Shown here piece by piece: positions 46,043 to 56,967 of a stretch of 64,000 nucleotides of DNA. Location: positions 7,936,001 to 8,000,000 of the forward strand of contig NC_083560.1 of the NCBI RefSeq assembly GCF_019925205.1, written 5' to 3'. The first letter of the stretch is position 1. Each line of letters starts with the position of its first letter. The position numbers and the translations under genes are program-made. Under the pieces are notes generated by a model that ran no database searches, had not been told where the DNA came from, and saw only the letters and a program-made list of their open reading frames with translations. This DNA comes from Metopolophium dirhodum (taxonomy: Eukaryota; Arthropoda; Insecta; Hemiptera; Aphididae).

Positions 46043-48892
46043 TTACAAGAAATGGACTTTTCGGCTTTTTGCTTCACTAAATGTTTTAAGTATATCTTCG
46101 TAATTTAAATTATTTGCAATTTTCGTTTCAATGGACAAAACTGCTAATGCTGAGAGTCTTTCTTGTGTCATCGTATTTCGTAGGTAATTTTTAATTATTT
46201 TAAGCTTCGAAAAACTTCTCTCTGCTGAAGCTGTACTGACAGGAATAGTGAGCATAATTCTGACTGTTATATAAACATTTGGATATATTTCTTGTAAATT
46301 ATTTTCTATTATGTATTTGATGAGTTGTTTTGCATCCTTAATAAAGTCTGGTAGACTTGAAATTATGAGTTGTAATTCTTCGTATAATTCAAATGATTGA
46401 ATGTCGCTCTTTTCACCTTCTTGAAGAACTGTACCTAAATCACAACAATGCTTATAAAGATCTTCTTTGGAAATGGATCTTAAAATATTCATATCATAAA
46501 TAAAACCAAAATATTCAAAGTATTCATTCAATGATTTAAATCTCCATTTAATGTCATGTAGAATTCCATCAATCATGCTGTTAAAAAAGTCAACTCTAAA
46601 CTTTTTTTCACCATTCTCTATAGGTTCATCAGTGTGTTCATAACTAAACATTTTTTTCTTCTTTGCTATTCTCTTGTTTTTAAAATTTAATTCTATTTCA
46701 TAACTACTTTTTTCTATGAACTGGCGAGATTCTATAATACTTTTATTGAATCCTATATCACGATATTCTTGAATCCAATTGCAAAAATTATTTAAAGAAT
46801 CAACAGCCATTTTTAAATTAACTTGAACTGATTGCCAGATTTTACTTATATTATTTACACGAAGTAAAATTTCATACCACACATGTATTGCAACAATAAA
46901 TTCAAATGTTAACATTTCTTTTAAAATGGCTTCACAATCACATAGAGTTTCTGCGTCTACTATTTGCATTTTAAGTATATTTATACAATCAATGATATCG
47001 TCAAATTGAAATAATATTGCTTTGACTGCAGCAATTCTACTTTCCCACCTTGTTTCAGATAAAGACTTTAATGTTAGTTTTAATTTATCTTTAATAAGAT
47101 CCCATCGTTTACTAGATTTTGAAAAGAGCAAATAAATTTTTTGAATAAAGCCAAAAAATGTTGTAGCTGTAATGGAAGACTTAGCAGCATCTACTAAAAT
47201 CAAATTCCAGCTGTGACAACCACAAGGCGCAAAGAATGCTTTTGGATTAATATTTAATATTCGTGTTTTAACACCCTTGTTTATTCCTACCATATTCGCG
47301 CCATTATCAAAACCTTGTCCACGACAGTCTTGAATATCTAAACCATTACTTTTTAGCTCGTGTAGAATAATGTTTGTTAAATGTTCCCCTGTTGTGGAAT
47401 CAACAGCAATAAATCCAATAAAATGTTCTTCTATATCACCGGTTGACGTATTACAAAATCTTAAAATAATGGACATCTGTTCAACGCGACTTATGTCTCT
47501 AGTGCAGTCGAGCATGAAAGCATAATATTTCACTAGTTTTACTTTACTAATAATCTCTTCAATTACTTTTTTAGACATAAGTTTAATTAATTCATTTTGG
47601 ATATCATGACTCAAATAATGTTGTGCCAGTTGTTTTTCATTAATTAGTTGAAAATGGTTCTGTAATGAATGATCATATTTGGACAATAATTTTAATAAAT
47701 CAATAAAGTTTCCAGAGTTATTGCTATCATCTAACTTCATTGATTCTCGATGACCTCTAAATGATAGATTATGTGAGGCTAAGAAATTTATTACATTAAT
47801 TAATTTTTCAAACAAATTGTACCAATGCTTTTGTGATTCACGAATCCGTTTTTCATTTTCTTGATCTATTGTTTTCCCGAGTTTAATTCGTTTGTCAAAT
47901 TCTACCCATTTAATCATGCACACCATGTGCTCTTTGCTCTTTTCGTGTCTTTGCAAAATTGTACTTAGATGTTTCCAGTCACAACATCCTTCACGAATCA
48001 TTTGTGTTTGTAAATTAGAAAAAACTGTACACGGAAAACAATATATTTTATCTTGAGATTGAGAATAAACTAGCCATCTGCGATGTTGAGTTTCGCCATT
48101 ACTTAATTTTCTTGTATAGTGGAAGTTAGAAAAATGTCTCTTATTATTGTCTAAAGGATAATTTTCATCGCAAGTATCTAGCATCTGTTGAGGACCATTT
48201 TGAACTAAATCGTGACGCTGTGAACCTGATAACGGAAACACCCATTTCCCTGGGTCTAAACTCATTAGTGGTTCACTTAAAACAATTTCTTGTTTGTGCA
48301 TCTCTAAATCGCAAATATTATTTATATTAGAGTTAACATAAAAAGTAATTTCTTTATTTTCAAAAGTATTTATTGGCGGAGAAGTTTCAAGATCAGACTT
48401 AGTTTCAACTTCTTTTGTCAATTCTTCATTGTATTTTGAAATTTTATTGGATAAATTTCCTTCATTTAAATCCATTTTGGCATTAGGTTCGTCTAAGTCT
48501 GTAGCTGGGTCTAAACTCATTAGTGGTTCACTTAAAACAATTTCTTGTTTGTGCATCTCTAAATCGCAAATATTATTTATATTAGAGTTAACATAAAAAG
48601 TAATTTCTTTATTTTCAAAAGTATTTATTGGCGGAGAAGTTTCAAGATCAGACTTAGTTTCAACTTCTTTTGTCAATTCTTCATTGTATTTTGAAATTCC
48701 TTCATTTAAATCCATTTTGGCATTAGGTTCGTCTAAGTCTGTAGTTGTTGATGTACTGGTTTTGTTTAGAAATTTCATCATACTAGTACTCATAGCTTGG
48801 TTCACTTGCATCATTTCAGCTTTTCTCTTTCTTTTGGAAGCACCAGATTCCCATTTCCGACCAGTATCTCTGTCTCTACTAGATCCAGACAT
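46043..48892 (-). CDS. hAT-family transposase, ZMYM1-like (TTF zinc finger, DUF4371, hAT dimer)
   Basis: A 949-residue uninterrupted frame starting at ATG 48892-48890 (MSGSSRDRDTGRKWESG, a usual start for this family) and ending 46043. After a basic N-terminus (KRKRK at 20-24) there is a duplicated acidic linker (51-130 and 131-214). A TTF-type zinc finger follows at ~250-332 (RRWLVYS, YCFPC, CCDWKHLS, RHEKSKEHM). The DUF4371/RNase H-like core spans ~420-620, with LDCTRDIS..EQMS at 461-474, GQGFDNGANM at 525-534 and ETRWESR at 613-619. The likely catalytic acids are Asp462 or Asp466 and Asp529. The C-terminal dimerisation region is at ~870-922 (IPVSTASAERSFSKLK, YLRNTMTQERLSALAVLSIE). Role: excision and integration of its own element in the nucleus. 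Length is near that of full family members plus the extra repeat. The upstream region could hold a 5' exon. A tamed host gene is unlikely given the fresh target duplication. Confidence 0.93.
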   Translation of the reverse strand: MSGSSRDRDTGRKWESGASKRKRKAEMMQVNQAMSTSMMKFLNKTSTSTTTDLDEPNAKMDLNEGISKYNEELTKEVETKSDLETSPPINTFENKEITFYVNSNINNICDLEMHKQEIVLSEPLMSLDPATDLDEPNAKMDLNEGNLSNKISKYNEELTKEVETKSDLETSPPINTFENKEITFYVNSNINNICDLEMHKQEIVLSEPLMSLDPGKWVFPLSGSQRHDLVQNGPQQMLDTCDENYPLDNNKRHFSNFHYTRKLSNGETQHRRWLVYSQSQDKIYCFPCTVFSNLQTQMIREGCCDWKHLSTILQRHEKSKEHMVCMIKWVEFDKRIKLGKTIDQENEKRIRESQKHWYNLFEKLINVINFLASHNLSFRGHRESMKLDDSNNSGNFIDLLKLLSKYDHSLQNHFQLINEKQLAQHYLSHDIQNELIKLMSKKVIEEIISKVKLVKYYAFMLDCTRDISRVEQMSIILRFCNTSTGDIEEHFIGFIAVDSTTGEHLTNIILHELKSNGLDIQDCRGQGFDNGANMVGINKGVKTRILNINPKAFFAPCGCHSWNLILVDAAKSSITATTFFGFIQKIYLLFSKSSKRWDLIKDKLKLTLKSLSETRWESRIAAVKAILFQFDDIIDCINILKMQIVDAETLCDCEAILKEMLTFEFIVAIHVWYEILLRVNNISKIWQSVQVNLKMAVDSLNNFCNWIQEYRDIGFNKSIIESRQFIEKSSYEIELNFKNKRIAKKKKMFSYEHTDEPIENGEKKFRVDFFNSMIDGILHDIKWRFKSLNEYFEYFGFIYDMNILRSISKEDLYKHCCDLGTVLQEGEKSDIQSFELYEELQLIISSLPDFIKDAKQLIKYIIENNLQEIYPNVYITVRIMLTIPVSTASAERSFSKLKIIKNYLRNTMTQERLSALAVLSIETKIANNLNYEDILKTFSEAKSRKVHFL
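48251..48742 (-). repeat. in-frame tandem duplication inside the hAT transposase
   Basis: Codons 51-130 (48742-48503) and 131-214 (48502-48251) encode the same acidic linker (TDLDEPNAKMDLNEG ... VLSEPLMSLDP). The second copy carries five extra residues (NLSNK). The DNA of the two copies looks identical apart from that 15-bp indel and a change or two at the junction, so it is very young. Confidence 0.95.
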
Positions 48893-49746
48893 GATACCTA
48901 CATATGGATAGTTAATTATATTTTAATAATAAATTATTATGTAATATTTATAAAATTATTATTTTATTATTTATTAAATTATATTTATAATACAAATAAT
49001 ATTCTATTACAAATTACAATTATTTATTAGTTCTTAAAGTTTTAACTAACATTTCCAATACAACATACTAAAATATATTATTTCCATACTTCCCTATTAT
49101 AAAAAATTATTATTATAGGTATATCTATTCTGTCACAATAAATCGTTTTCCATACTGATTATGTTATTTTCATATTATAATAAAATAATTTTATAACTAA
49201 TATCATAAAACAAAAAAAAAACAATGGAAAATGTAAACACAATTAATAAAGTTTTATACTTACAACTTAGGTACGTGTGGTATGATTTTTGCTTCGTTAA
49301 ATATTATTAAATTGAATATAATTTTCGGTAATCGATCGATACAGAAACGAGGATAAAACACAACCAATTGAACTAACAACAACTGTCAAAATGAAATTAC
49401 GTTATCGAGTTTAGATAAAATCGGTTCGCCGAATCGGTCAGTCTGGCCCCGATAACGCGGTTTATATGTTAATTATAGAATAGTCGCGGTCGTTTGCCGA
49501 TCGGCAACCGACAAAACGCATAGTGTGATCTGGTACTTTTAGTAATGACTAAATATGACGAAATATAACATTTATGCTTATGATTTTTTTTTTAATAAAA
49601 TAATTTCATGGATACAAAAATTTTTGTATAGATACTTCTCCCATATTTTTCTATGGTTAATTATAAGTCCCTATGAAACGCGAGGCCCTTTGAGGTGCGA
49701 GGCCGTGGGCAATGGCCCACTTCGCCCACGCCTAGCGCCGCCACTG
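48893..49746 (-). promoter_or_regulatory. 5' region of the hAT element
   Basis: Non-coding 0.85 kb between the start codon and the terminal repeat. It holds a perfect palindrome TTGCCGATCGGCAA (49494-49507) and repeated CGATCG/CGGT words at 49330-49510. The promoter must lie here if the gene is expressed, but no clear TATA/initiator pair could be chosen. Confidence 0.4.
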
Positions 49747-49754
49747 TTTCGCAG

Positions 49755-50589
49755 ACTAACCCCGTACCACTTCACTCCGCTCATCTAAACTTTAAATACT
49801 TATAACGCATAAACTACTCGCACTAAATTCTATTTTTACATATCGATTGTTTAATTTTAAATGAATCGGCCTGTATAGTCTCTCGGGTAAACATAAACGT
49901 TTAAAAACTAAAAGGGCTATACCTACTTTTAGTCATATCTTCATAAGGTACCAACCCACAACGTATAAAACAATCTCAGGTGGGGCTAAAGCCCAATCAG
50001 CCCTACCCGTGCGCACGCCTATATTTAGTATCGGTAGTTACTAAACTCGCCAGTCCCCACCAATCACCCACATCATACATAATAATAATAATTGAACATA
50101 ATATTATGCCATTTAGTCATTAAATTAAAATATTCAAAATCAATATTTATGGACGTGATAAAGATGATATTATGCACCTGACAAAAATTAAGGTCCGATT
50201 TAAAAAATGCAAAAATGTTCAAATGCAAATTGTACAAGATAATTTTGTATCGGTAGACATTATTTATTATTTATTATACTTTAATAACAAGACACAAATC
50301 GAATCACAAAATAATTAAGTTTTTCTAATTGGCTTTTACAAGAACTATAATTTTGAGCATGCCCTGAGTTCTACCTATATATAATTAATATAATATAATC
50401 CGACGTTTAGTTTAATAACTGTATTTTTATTTTTATTTAAGTAGTTAATTATTTATATTTATAATAAAATTTCCTTTTTTTCCATTTCACTGTATGTCTG
50501 CATATTGAATACATTTTTATATATTATGTATGATTGATATTTAATAATCGATAATATGCTACTGTGCCTAATATGTTTGATTTAAGTTT
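49755..50589. other. AT-rich intergenic sequence
   Basis: No gene or element recognised. The tail end (50490-50589) may contain badly decayed 3' parts of the pseudogene that follows on the minus strand. Confidence 0.4.
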
Positions 50590-51462
50590 GTAACATGATA
50601 ATGTTAATGTTCTGTTGAAATGTTGACTTAGTAATTTGAGAAATATACATCAAACCGCTTCAGACTTCATTTCTACCTTTACCCGCGACTTTTTCAGTCC
50701 AACTAAACAAAAATAGTCTGTGTCCATTTTCTGCTTTAATTATTGTTGTTTATAATTATTATTTTATGTAGGTATTCCACAATTGTAAAACCAAATTTGT
50801 CGAAGATACAATGTTTTTGAAGTTAACATTTTAGGCAATGGCATTATTTGTTGCAAGCTCATTGCTATGAAACATGTGCTCTAAAAGTTATGCCCTAAGT
50901 ATATATTTTGTATTTCAAATGCAATTTTATATAAATTAATATGTTCAGCATTTTCACATTTACTACAAGTATCACTTTGTGGATTTCTGAAACCAAGATT
51001 AAATTGTGTTCAAAATGTATTTTTAAATGTTTCCTTCTTTACCTTGTAACATTCAGGTTTGTTTTTTTCATCACATTTTTCACTGTATAATAAAAATAAT
51101 TGATGTATACTATATAGATACTTTCTATTTGAGTTATTATTCCTAGAAAAATTGAAAGATTCAGCAGGAAATTAATTAATATTGTGGTCCACGATAATGA
51201 CATGATCTTGTGTCTTATGGGGCCGATTATAATTATGATTCTAACATATACAATTATATTCTATACAACGGAAGTCATAACAATCACTGCTTTTGGTGTT
51301 GTATATTGTTTTCCTTGACTCCTTTTTTCTTTTTCCAATTGTCCTGATTTATTTTTCTCTTTCTACTTGACTTTTGTTCAGGAAATACATCATAAACAGG
51401 CTCATTAGTCATTAACGACATTATTGATGCTTCATTATTGAACAAACCAGGCTGGATATTAT
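50590..51462 (-). pseudogene. decayed exon of an arthropod-expanded uncharacterised family
   Basis: The minus strand from a good splice acceptor (T-rich tract then TTTAG, exon starting 51462) reads NIQPGLFNNEASIMSLMTNE and then EQKSSRKRKINQDNWKK. After a frameshift comes a Cys-containing stretch (SSDCYDFRC). Then, from ~51165, come SFNFSRNNNSNRKYLYSIHQ, YSEKCDEKNKPECYKVKKET, stop, TQFNLGFRNPQSDTCSKCEN, stop, and MSLQQIMPLPKMLTSKTLYL with RQIWFYNCGI. Another shift leads to FSWTEKVAGKGRNEV. This motif series (RKR..N...WK; F.T.FNL.F..P..DTC..C; LP.PK....YLRQ.W.YN.GI; W.E..AG.G..E) is, from memory, that of a large 'uncharacterised protein' family expanded in aphids and other arthropods, probably transposon-derived. 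At least three stops and two or more frameshifts kill it. The neighbouring upstream exon was not found. Confidence 0.65.
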
Positions 51463-52514
51463 CTAAATAATAAAATAAATAACTAATTTATCATAATTTA
51501 TAATAAATAATGTTTGGGCCGGGTACGAACAATAATTAATAGATCGTATCGCACTCGCACACCAACCGACCCGTGTATGTGTGTATACATGTATTAGCAA
51601 TTCGATGGAAGTGGACGGGTTCGCCGAGCAAAACTATCGAATGCTAGTGTGTGGTGGGTGTGTAAATGTGTGTATATATGTGGGTGTGTATGTCTTTACA
51701 TTAGAATAAAATGACTAAAAACAATAAAATGTTAACACGAATTTTCGAGTATTAAGTTGTTATAATATAATAATTCTTTAAATAACACAAGCATAAAATA
51801 ATATATGTCCCTTTTGGCCTAACAGGTAAAGGTAATGATGGTTGATCGTCTGACACAATTAATAAAATATAAATAAATCTATAAATCATAATAAATAAAA
51901 AAACTCGCAGTACAAATTGTGGAGTGCAGACTGGCCAGCAGCAATTCCTTAACCCTATAATATGGTTCACAATAATAAGAATAATAAAATACACTACGAC
52001 TCCTTGCGATCAAGAAATAGGTATGACAATATTATGACGTATAGTGGCGACGAAATACATGGTATGCTTATAACTTGCTAACTGGATTATAGGGATCACG
52101 GCAACGCACGACGATTTCCGTGCGCCACAATTACAATGATAATAAAAAATATAATGACGGCGATTCGCGCCTGCGATAATAACAATTATTACAAAAATAA
52201 TAAAAAACACAATAATGCTCTCCGACTATTCGAGCCAGGTCACAATATATAATTTGTGTTGTGGGTAGGTTATGGTGTCGTAACAAACCCAACTCCTATA
52301 TTTAGCACAAGAAAAATTAAGTAAAAATGTTTAAATAGAGTTAAATACGTACCATACATTTTTTTTTTTTGAAAATGTTTATTATTCGTAAAATAAATTT
52401 TTTTACTGTAGGATACATATTCTGCAAATACATTTTGAATATATTTTATGCAAATACGCAACTATGTTACCAATATTAGCATTTTACAAATACTTTTTAA
52501 AATTATCTTTTATT
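51463..52514. other. unassigned sequence
   Basis: GT-rich low complexity at 51575-51700. Short minus frames at 51752-51994, 52010-52210 and 52270-52461 have no recognisable domain. Confidence 0.4.
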
Positions 52515-52800
52515 ATACTACTCGCTGAACAACCCGGTATTGCCAGGAAAAAAATATGATTGTTCAACTATTGTTAGGTTTAAGTGTGAAACACGCTGTG
52601 GAAGCAATGTCTTTTTAAGTGTAAATTATATTTTAATATTTATAGTATTTATAGCCATCCTGGCCGTCGTTGCCCGTGATATTCGCTTGTGATTATGCGA
52701 GTAGACCACGTGTGGTGTGTACGTTGGATTAATCAATACAATCAATTAATACAAAATCCTAACCTAACCTAATCATACTTATATCGGTTGAATAAAATAA
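52515..52800 (+). repeat. dispersed repeat family C, diverged third copy
   Basis: Begins TACTCGCTGAACAACCCGGT and shares GATTAATCAATACAATCAATTAATACAAA-type words (52728-52755) and the following CCTAACCTAACC with 3730-4160. Confidence 0.5.
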
Positions 52801-53677
52801 ATGGGATTCTCGGGGTCAGTAACTTCGAACTCCATCATAATAATTTGAGTTGAAATAATGCAGTTTTGACGAAAAAAGGTTCGAGACAGTAACACAAAAG
52901 TCGCCGGATTCTAACGAATGAGTAATGTTAAAGTTTGTTTGTAACAATATTAGTGACATCAATCTTGACCCGGTCACCAAAGCGATTACGGCGATTACGG
53001 CGATTACATTCCAATATTATATCTTATTTAATAATACGTGTACCTATAGGTAATGTACTCCAAGGTGATTATATTAGTGCCTAAAGGTGCGTCTCCAACG
53101 GATTTTGCTTTGCCATTTTTGGACACGTAATATAAAATTATAATAACGGATGATCATAATTTAATATTGAGAACCCACTATATAAATCAAGTATTTCAAT
53201 AAATCCGTGGTAAATTGCCAACGAAGAAAAACATAGCTACGCTTTACGGTCATAAAGTAATAAGTAATAACACTATAACAGATAGGTTATATTATATGCT
53301 TAGGACATAAAGTTTTATCTGTAGTGTCTATAATATCGACCATTCAATAAACGTTATCGTTTGCGAAGATATAAAATTAAACGGTCCGACCTACCTATAA
53401 CACTATCGGTTCCGTCGGTTTTCCCTGGTTTCAATGTAAAATTGATGTTTGTCTTTATGCCACAGTGAGAAATATTAAAGGCGGTTCCACGCGAGCAGTA
53501 AACACCAAATTCGGTGGATATTCGATATCTGGGTACAGGTGTTCGCCGAATCCGAAACGCACAAAATAATAAAATCCCAGAAAAATATTATAGGTATTTC
53601 AATATTGTATAGAAAATATCACAGATTGCAAATATTATACTATTATGTTTAAATAAAAAACGAAGGTATTTCTATGA
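52801..53677. other. unassigned sequence
   Basis: Contains a threefold GGCGATTAC run (52980-53010). No gene seen. Confidence 0.4.
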
Positions 53678-53694
53678 ATTTAAACGGGGGGCTA

Positions 53695-53965
53695 TAATAA
53701 TTGTGCGGAAAATAATTCAACGGGACGTAATTTTGCGGAAATTAAATTTGCGGAGCGTAATATTTTGGAATGTTTAATCACGGAATGTAAAACCTCAGAT
53801 CGTAATATCTCGGACTGTATTATCGCGGAACGTAAGATTCCGGAATATAAAATTTCTGACTGCAATATCCCGGACCGTAAAACCACGGACTGTAATATGA
53901 CGGAAATTTATAGTGTGGAACGTAAAATACCGGAACGTAATATTACGGAAAATAATAATTGGTTC
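53695..53965 (+). repeat. foldback left arm, degenerate short tandem repeats
   Basis: About 14-18 loosely spaced units of CGGA(A/C)(C/T)GTAA(T/A)AT, ~18-20 bp apart, each slightly different. Because of the near-constant spacing some frames stay open (53692-53886 minus, 53765-53977 plus), giving repetitive peptides that are not genes. Confidence 0.85.
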
Positions 53966-54354
53966 CTAAAATATTAAATGCTAATTGCCTCAGGCCTCTA
54001 AGGTCCGCTAAGGGTCGCCATCGCTTCTAAGTTGGCGGCCGAGGCGGGCTATTGGAATAAGTACCCGATTTTCGACGACTGTGCTGTCCTAAGACGGAAG
54101 CCATAATATTATATTTCTAATTTATTCGTATGCTGTCAGTCAAGTGTACGTTACCGCAGCGCCATCACCTTTTGTTATCACGTTATCTGTTGGTTGTTAT
54201 ACCAATTAATATTACCTACTTTATAAGCTTTTTTTTTTACCAAATGTTTAAATGTTTCTTACGAAAATCGTTTGAAGGACTTGTTCAAAAAATTAAAAAA
54301 AGTTGTATCAACAGTGACAAGACACATTTTAAATTGTTCATTATTAAATTTGAT
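53966..54354. other. internal foldback sequence
   Basis: Includes a GC-rich patch (CGCCATCGCTTCTAAGTTGG, 54015-54034) of unknown origin. The open frame 54130-54378 has no domain and runs into the MITE. Confidence 0.4.
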
Positions 54355-54362
54355 TTCATATC

Positions 54363-55082
54363 CAAAGGTGGGCATTAACTAGTTAGTTAATTTTCTAATC
54401 AACTTGTGAATTTAACTAGTTTAATTGACAGTTTAAATAACTTAGCTTTCCTCAGTTTGTTTAAAAATAATCAGCATCAAGTTAAAATTTTTTGAAATTT
54501 TTCGTTTTTATGGTTTCATACGTAAATATTAATACTAAAATAAAAGTAAAAATAAAAATAAAATAATCCAATACTATAATAATACAAACATTTCTGTTAT
54601 TTTTCTAGATAAAATAATTTTGTAAATGGATTTTTGTTATAATAGGTTAGATACGCATAATTGATAATAAGTATTATATGACCTTAAATTTTTATTTGGT
54701 ATAATAAAATTAATATTTATTAATTTATTAATTATTGTGATGTGTAGAACGTAGGTATTTAAATAGGTATTTAATAATCATGTAAAGTAAAATAGGTATA
54801 ATTACTGTACATTACAATGAAAGTTCAATAACATTATTTATTATAATAGTTTAGGAAATTAGAAAGAACGCAGTCATTATTTATGTGATCCACATACTAA
54901 CTAAAAAAAGTATATTAACTTTTTTTTAAACTGAGTTAAGTTAATATTTTGTCCCTATCAACTTTTAACATATCGAGTTAAATGTATGATTTCTTAACTG
55001 TTAACTGTCAACTTATCGATCTTATCCTCGCTTAACTGAACTTAGCTTGAGTTAATTGTTTTCATTAATTTACCCATCTTTG
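54363..55082. mobile_element. hAT-like MITE with 8-bp target duplication
   Basis: Ends CAAAGGTGGGCATTAAC (54363) and, inward from 55082, CAAAGATGGGTAAATTAATG are imperfect inverted repeats. TTCATATC flanks both sides (54355-54362 and 55083-55090) exactly. The 720-bp body is rich in TTAACT/AGTTAA words and has no gene. Confidence 0.85.
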
Positions 55083-56212
55083 TTCATATCCGATGGATAT
55101 ACCTACATGTTCAAATAGATGGATTAAATATTTTAGAAATTTGTAATACATATGCTTATTATTATGAGTAAATTAGATTTTTATCCTGATCCTATGGACC
55201 AAGAAAACATCTAATAAAATATCTTTTGAAAAACTCGGAAAACATTCTGAAACAGATTAAACAATTTAAAGCTTTCTATTGAAATTGCAGAGAGGTTAAT
55301 TAGTCTATTGAATGTATTATAAAAAAATTATAATCGACTAATTTTATAAGTAATGCCATCGATTATGAATACTAGTACCTATTTATAATACTAGTTATAC
55401 CAATAGATTCCGTAAGATTTAAAGGGTGTTTATAGTTTACTTTTTCTACACTCAGGTAGCTAAAATACTGAAACAGCTAACCTTATTAGTATCAAAAACC
55501 AAATGCAAAAAATCGTTTTTTGATTCAGAACTATTGTAATAGGTATCACACTATGAAATTTTTGTTTGGTAAATCACATATTATAAAATCTGCAAGTGTG
55601 ATGATGGTGTGATGCGAACTGACTGTGTTTTACCTTACTTAATCTTCCTAGGTACCCAATGGCCAATCCTATACCATATGGTTATTTAAAAATAAATTTT
55701 CCATAATTTTGAAATTAAACTCTTAAACCTTTCAAAATTAGGTTTTAGATTCTGAGCGGAACAATGAATATTGTATTGATTTTACAAAGATGCGTGTATT
55801 TTATGTAAATTATAGGTAGGTGTACATACACGATTTATATTTTAAAAATTGGATTTATTCTCAGTACTTATCAAAATTAAAAATAGTCAGGATAAACAAC
55901 ATCCCACCTCACATAATTCAAAATTCTAGCTATACCGCTGTACCAATAAGAATATAAGTAGTGAAAGAAGATATCAAAAATAATAAGGTATCAACTTAGT
56001 TTTTGTTTTTTTAATGTGGTCACCTTAATGTGATTGAATATTGCTGGGTGGTATAGATTATAGGCTATAAAAGCTATACTCCGTTCACGTTATAGAATAC
56101 CTTACTTGTATCGAGTGATGTAAGTTGAAACTTAAAATTACAAAATTAAGAAATACGACTAGGTATATTATAAAAACTATATTAATAATTCAATTATTAG
56201 GAAAATAATTCT
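55083..56212. other. internal foldback sequence, AT-rich
   Basis: No gene. 55743-55800 (TAGATTCTGAGCGGAACAAT) is an isolated inverse 3' end of family A. Confidence 0.45.
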
Positions 56213-56647
56213 AGAGGACGCTATACGCAGCTCATGTGGTGTCTCCGTAAAATAGAAAAACTGTTTTGCACAGGTAAGAATCACTCAGACTGTAGTCCAA
56301 GCTAAGCAACCAGATTTTCACACTATAAAGAGGAGAACATATTTAACTGTGTAACGTTGATTTTATTTTTTCGATATCAGAACTAAAAAATAAGTTATTC
56401 AAGATCGAAAAACTCAAAAATAATAAATTTTTTAACAATAAAAACTTTTATCGTATTTGTGATATCGAAAAATTAAAAACAACGTTGCAGTCAATTTTCT
56501 CTTCTTTCTAGTGTGAACATTTGGTTGCTTAACTTGGACTACAGTCTGAGTGGTTCTTACCCGCGCAAAACAGTTTTGTTATGTTCTATATAAATTATTT
56601 TATAAGACGGGAACAACACATGCAGGACGCAGGTGTAGAGTCCTCTT
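56213..56647. mobile_element. palindromic (foldback) MITE
   Basis: The left arm 56213-56380 and right arm 56440-56647 are long imperfect reverse complements (ACTCAGACTGTAGTCCAAG, AAACTGTTTTGC, ATATCGAAAAAT-type blocks) around a ~60-bp AT-rich centre. Outer ends are GAGGACGCTATACGCAGC and, inward, GAGGACTCTACACCTGCG. The target duplication is ambiguous. Confidence 0.8.
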
Positions 56648-56967
56648 AAAAACTAAAAAACGATGATAATATGAAAATATGATAAATGGCCAGTGTTGAA
56701 ATAAAAAGTAACGTCAGAGCAAAAACTAAAAACCAAAAATATGATTAAAATATTAAAAACCGTAAATATAAGCCAACATATTATCAACAAACGCCGATTA
56801 TCAAATTTATATATTGAATAATGGTAGAGTTTTATTATTATGTAACCCGTTCAGACGTTCTAATTTGAAGTTCGAAGAATCGGGCTGATATTGGAATTTA
56901 GAAATAACGTTCAAAAACTAAACAGTGCACTCAGTGCAGTTTTATTAATATTATACTCATATTATAA

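Larger units (their letters stand above)
45784..49746 (-). mobile_element. complete hAT transposon (ZMYM1-like), 3.96 kb
   Basis: Left end CAGTGGCGGCGCGAGG (45784-45799) and right end, read inward, CAGTGGCGGCGCTAGG (49746-49731) are inverted repeats with one mismatch. Both go on to a second shared block TGGGCGAAGT (45813-45822, and 49724-49715 read inward) and a GGGCCTC/GAGGCCC block. An exact 8-bp duplication flanks the element. One long gene (46043-48892, minus) fills most of it, leaving ~0.85 kb upstream and ~0.26 kb downstream. Intact gene, matched ends and perfect duplication point to a recent insertion of an autonomous or once-autonomous copy. Confidence 0.95.
45776..49754. repeat. 8-bp target site duplication of the intact hAT
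   Basis: TTTCGCAG occurs at 45776-45783 and again at 49747-49754, directly outside the two terminal repeats, without a mismatch. Confidence 0.95.

Noticed and set aside
53692..53977. repetitive peptides such as SEILRS on both strands
   Set aside because: By-product of the regularly spaced CGGAACGTAAT units in the foldback arm, not a repeat protein.
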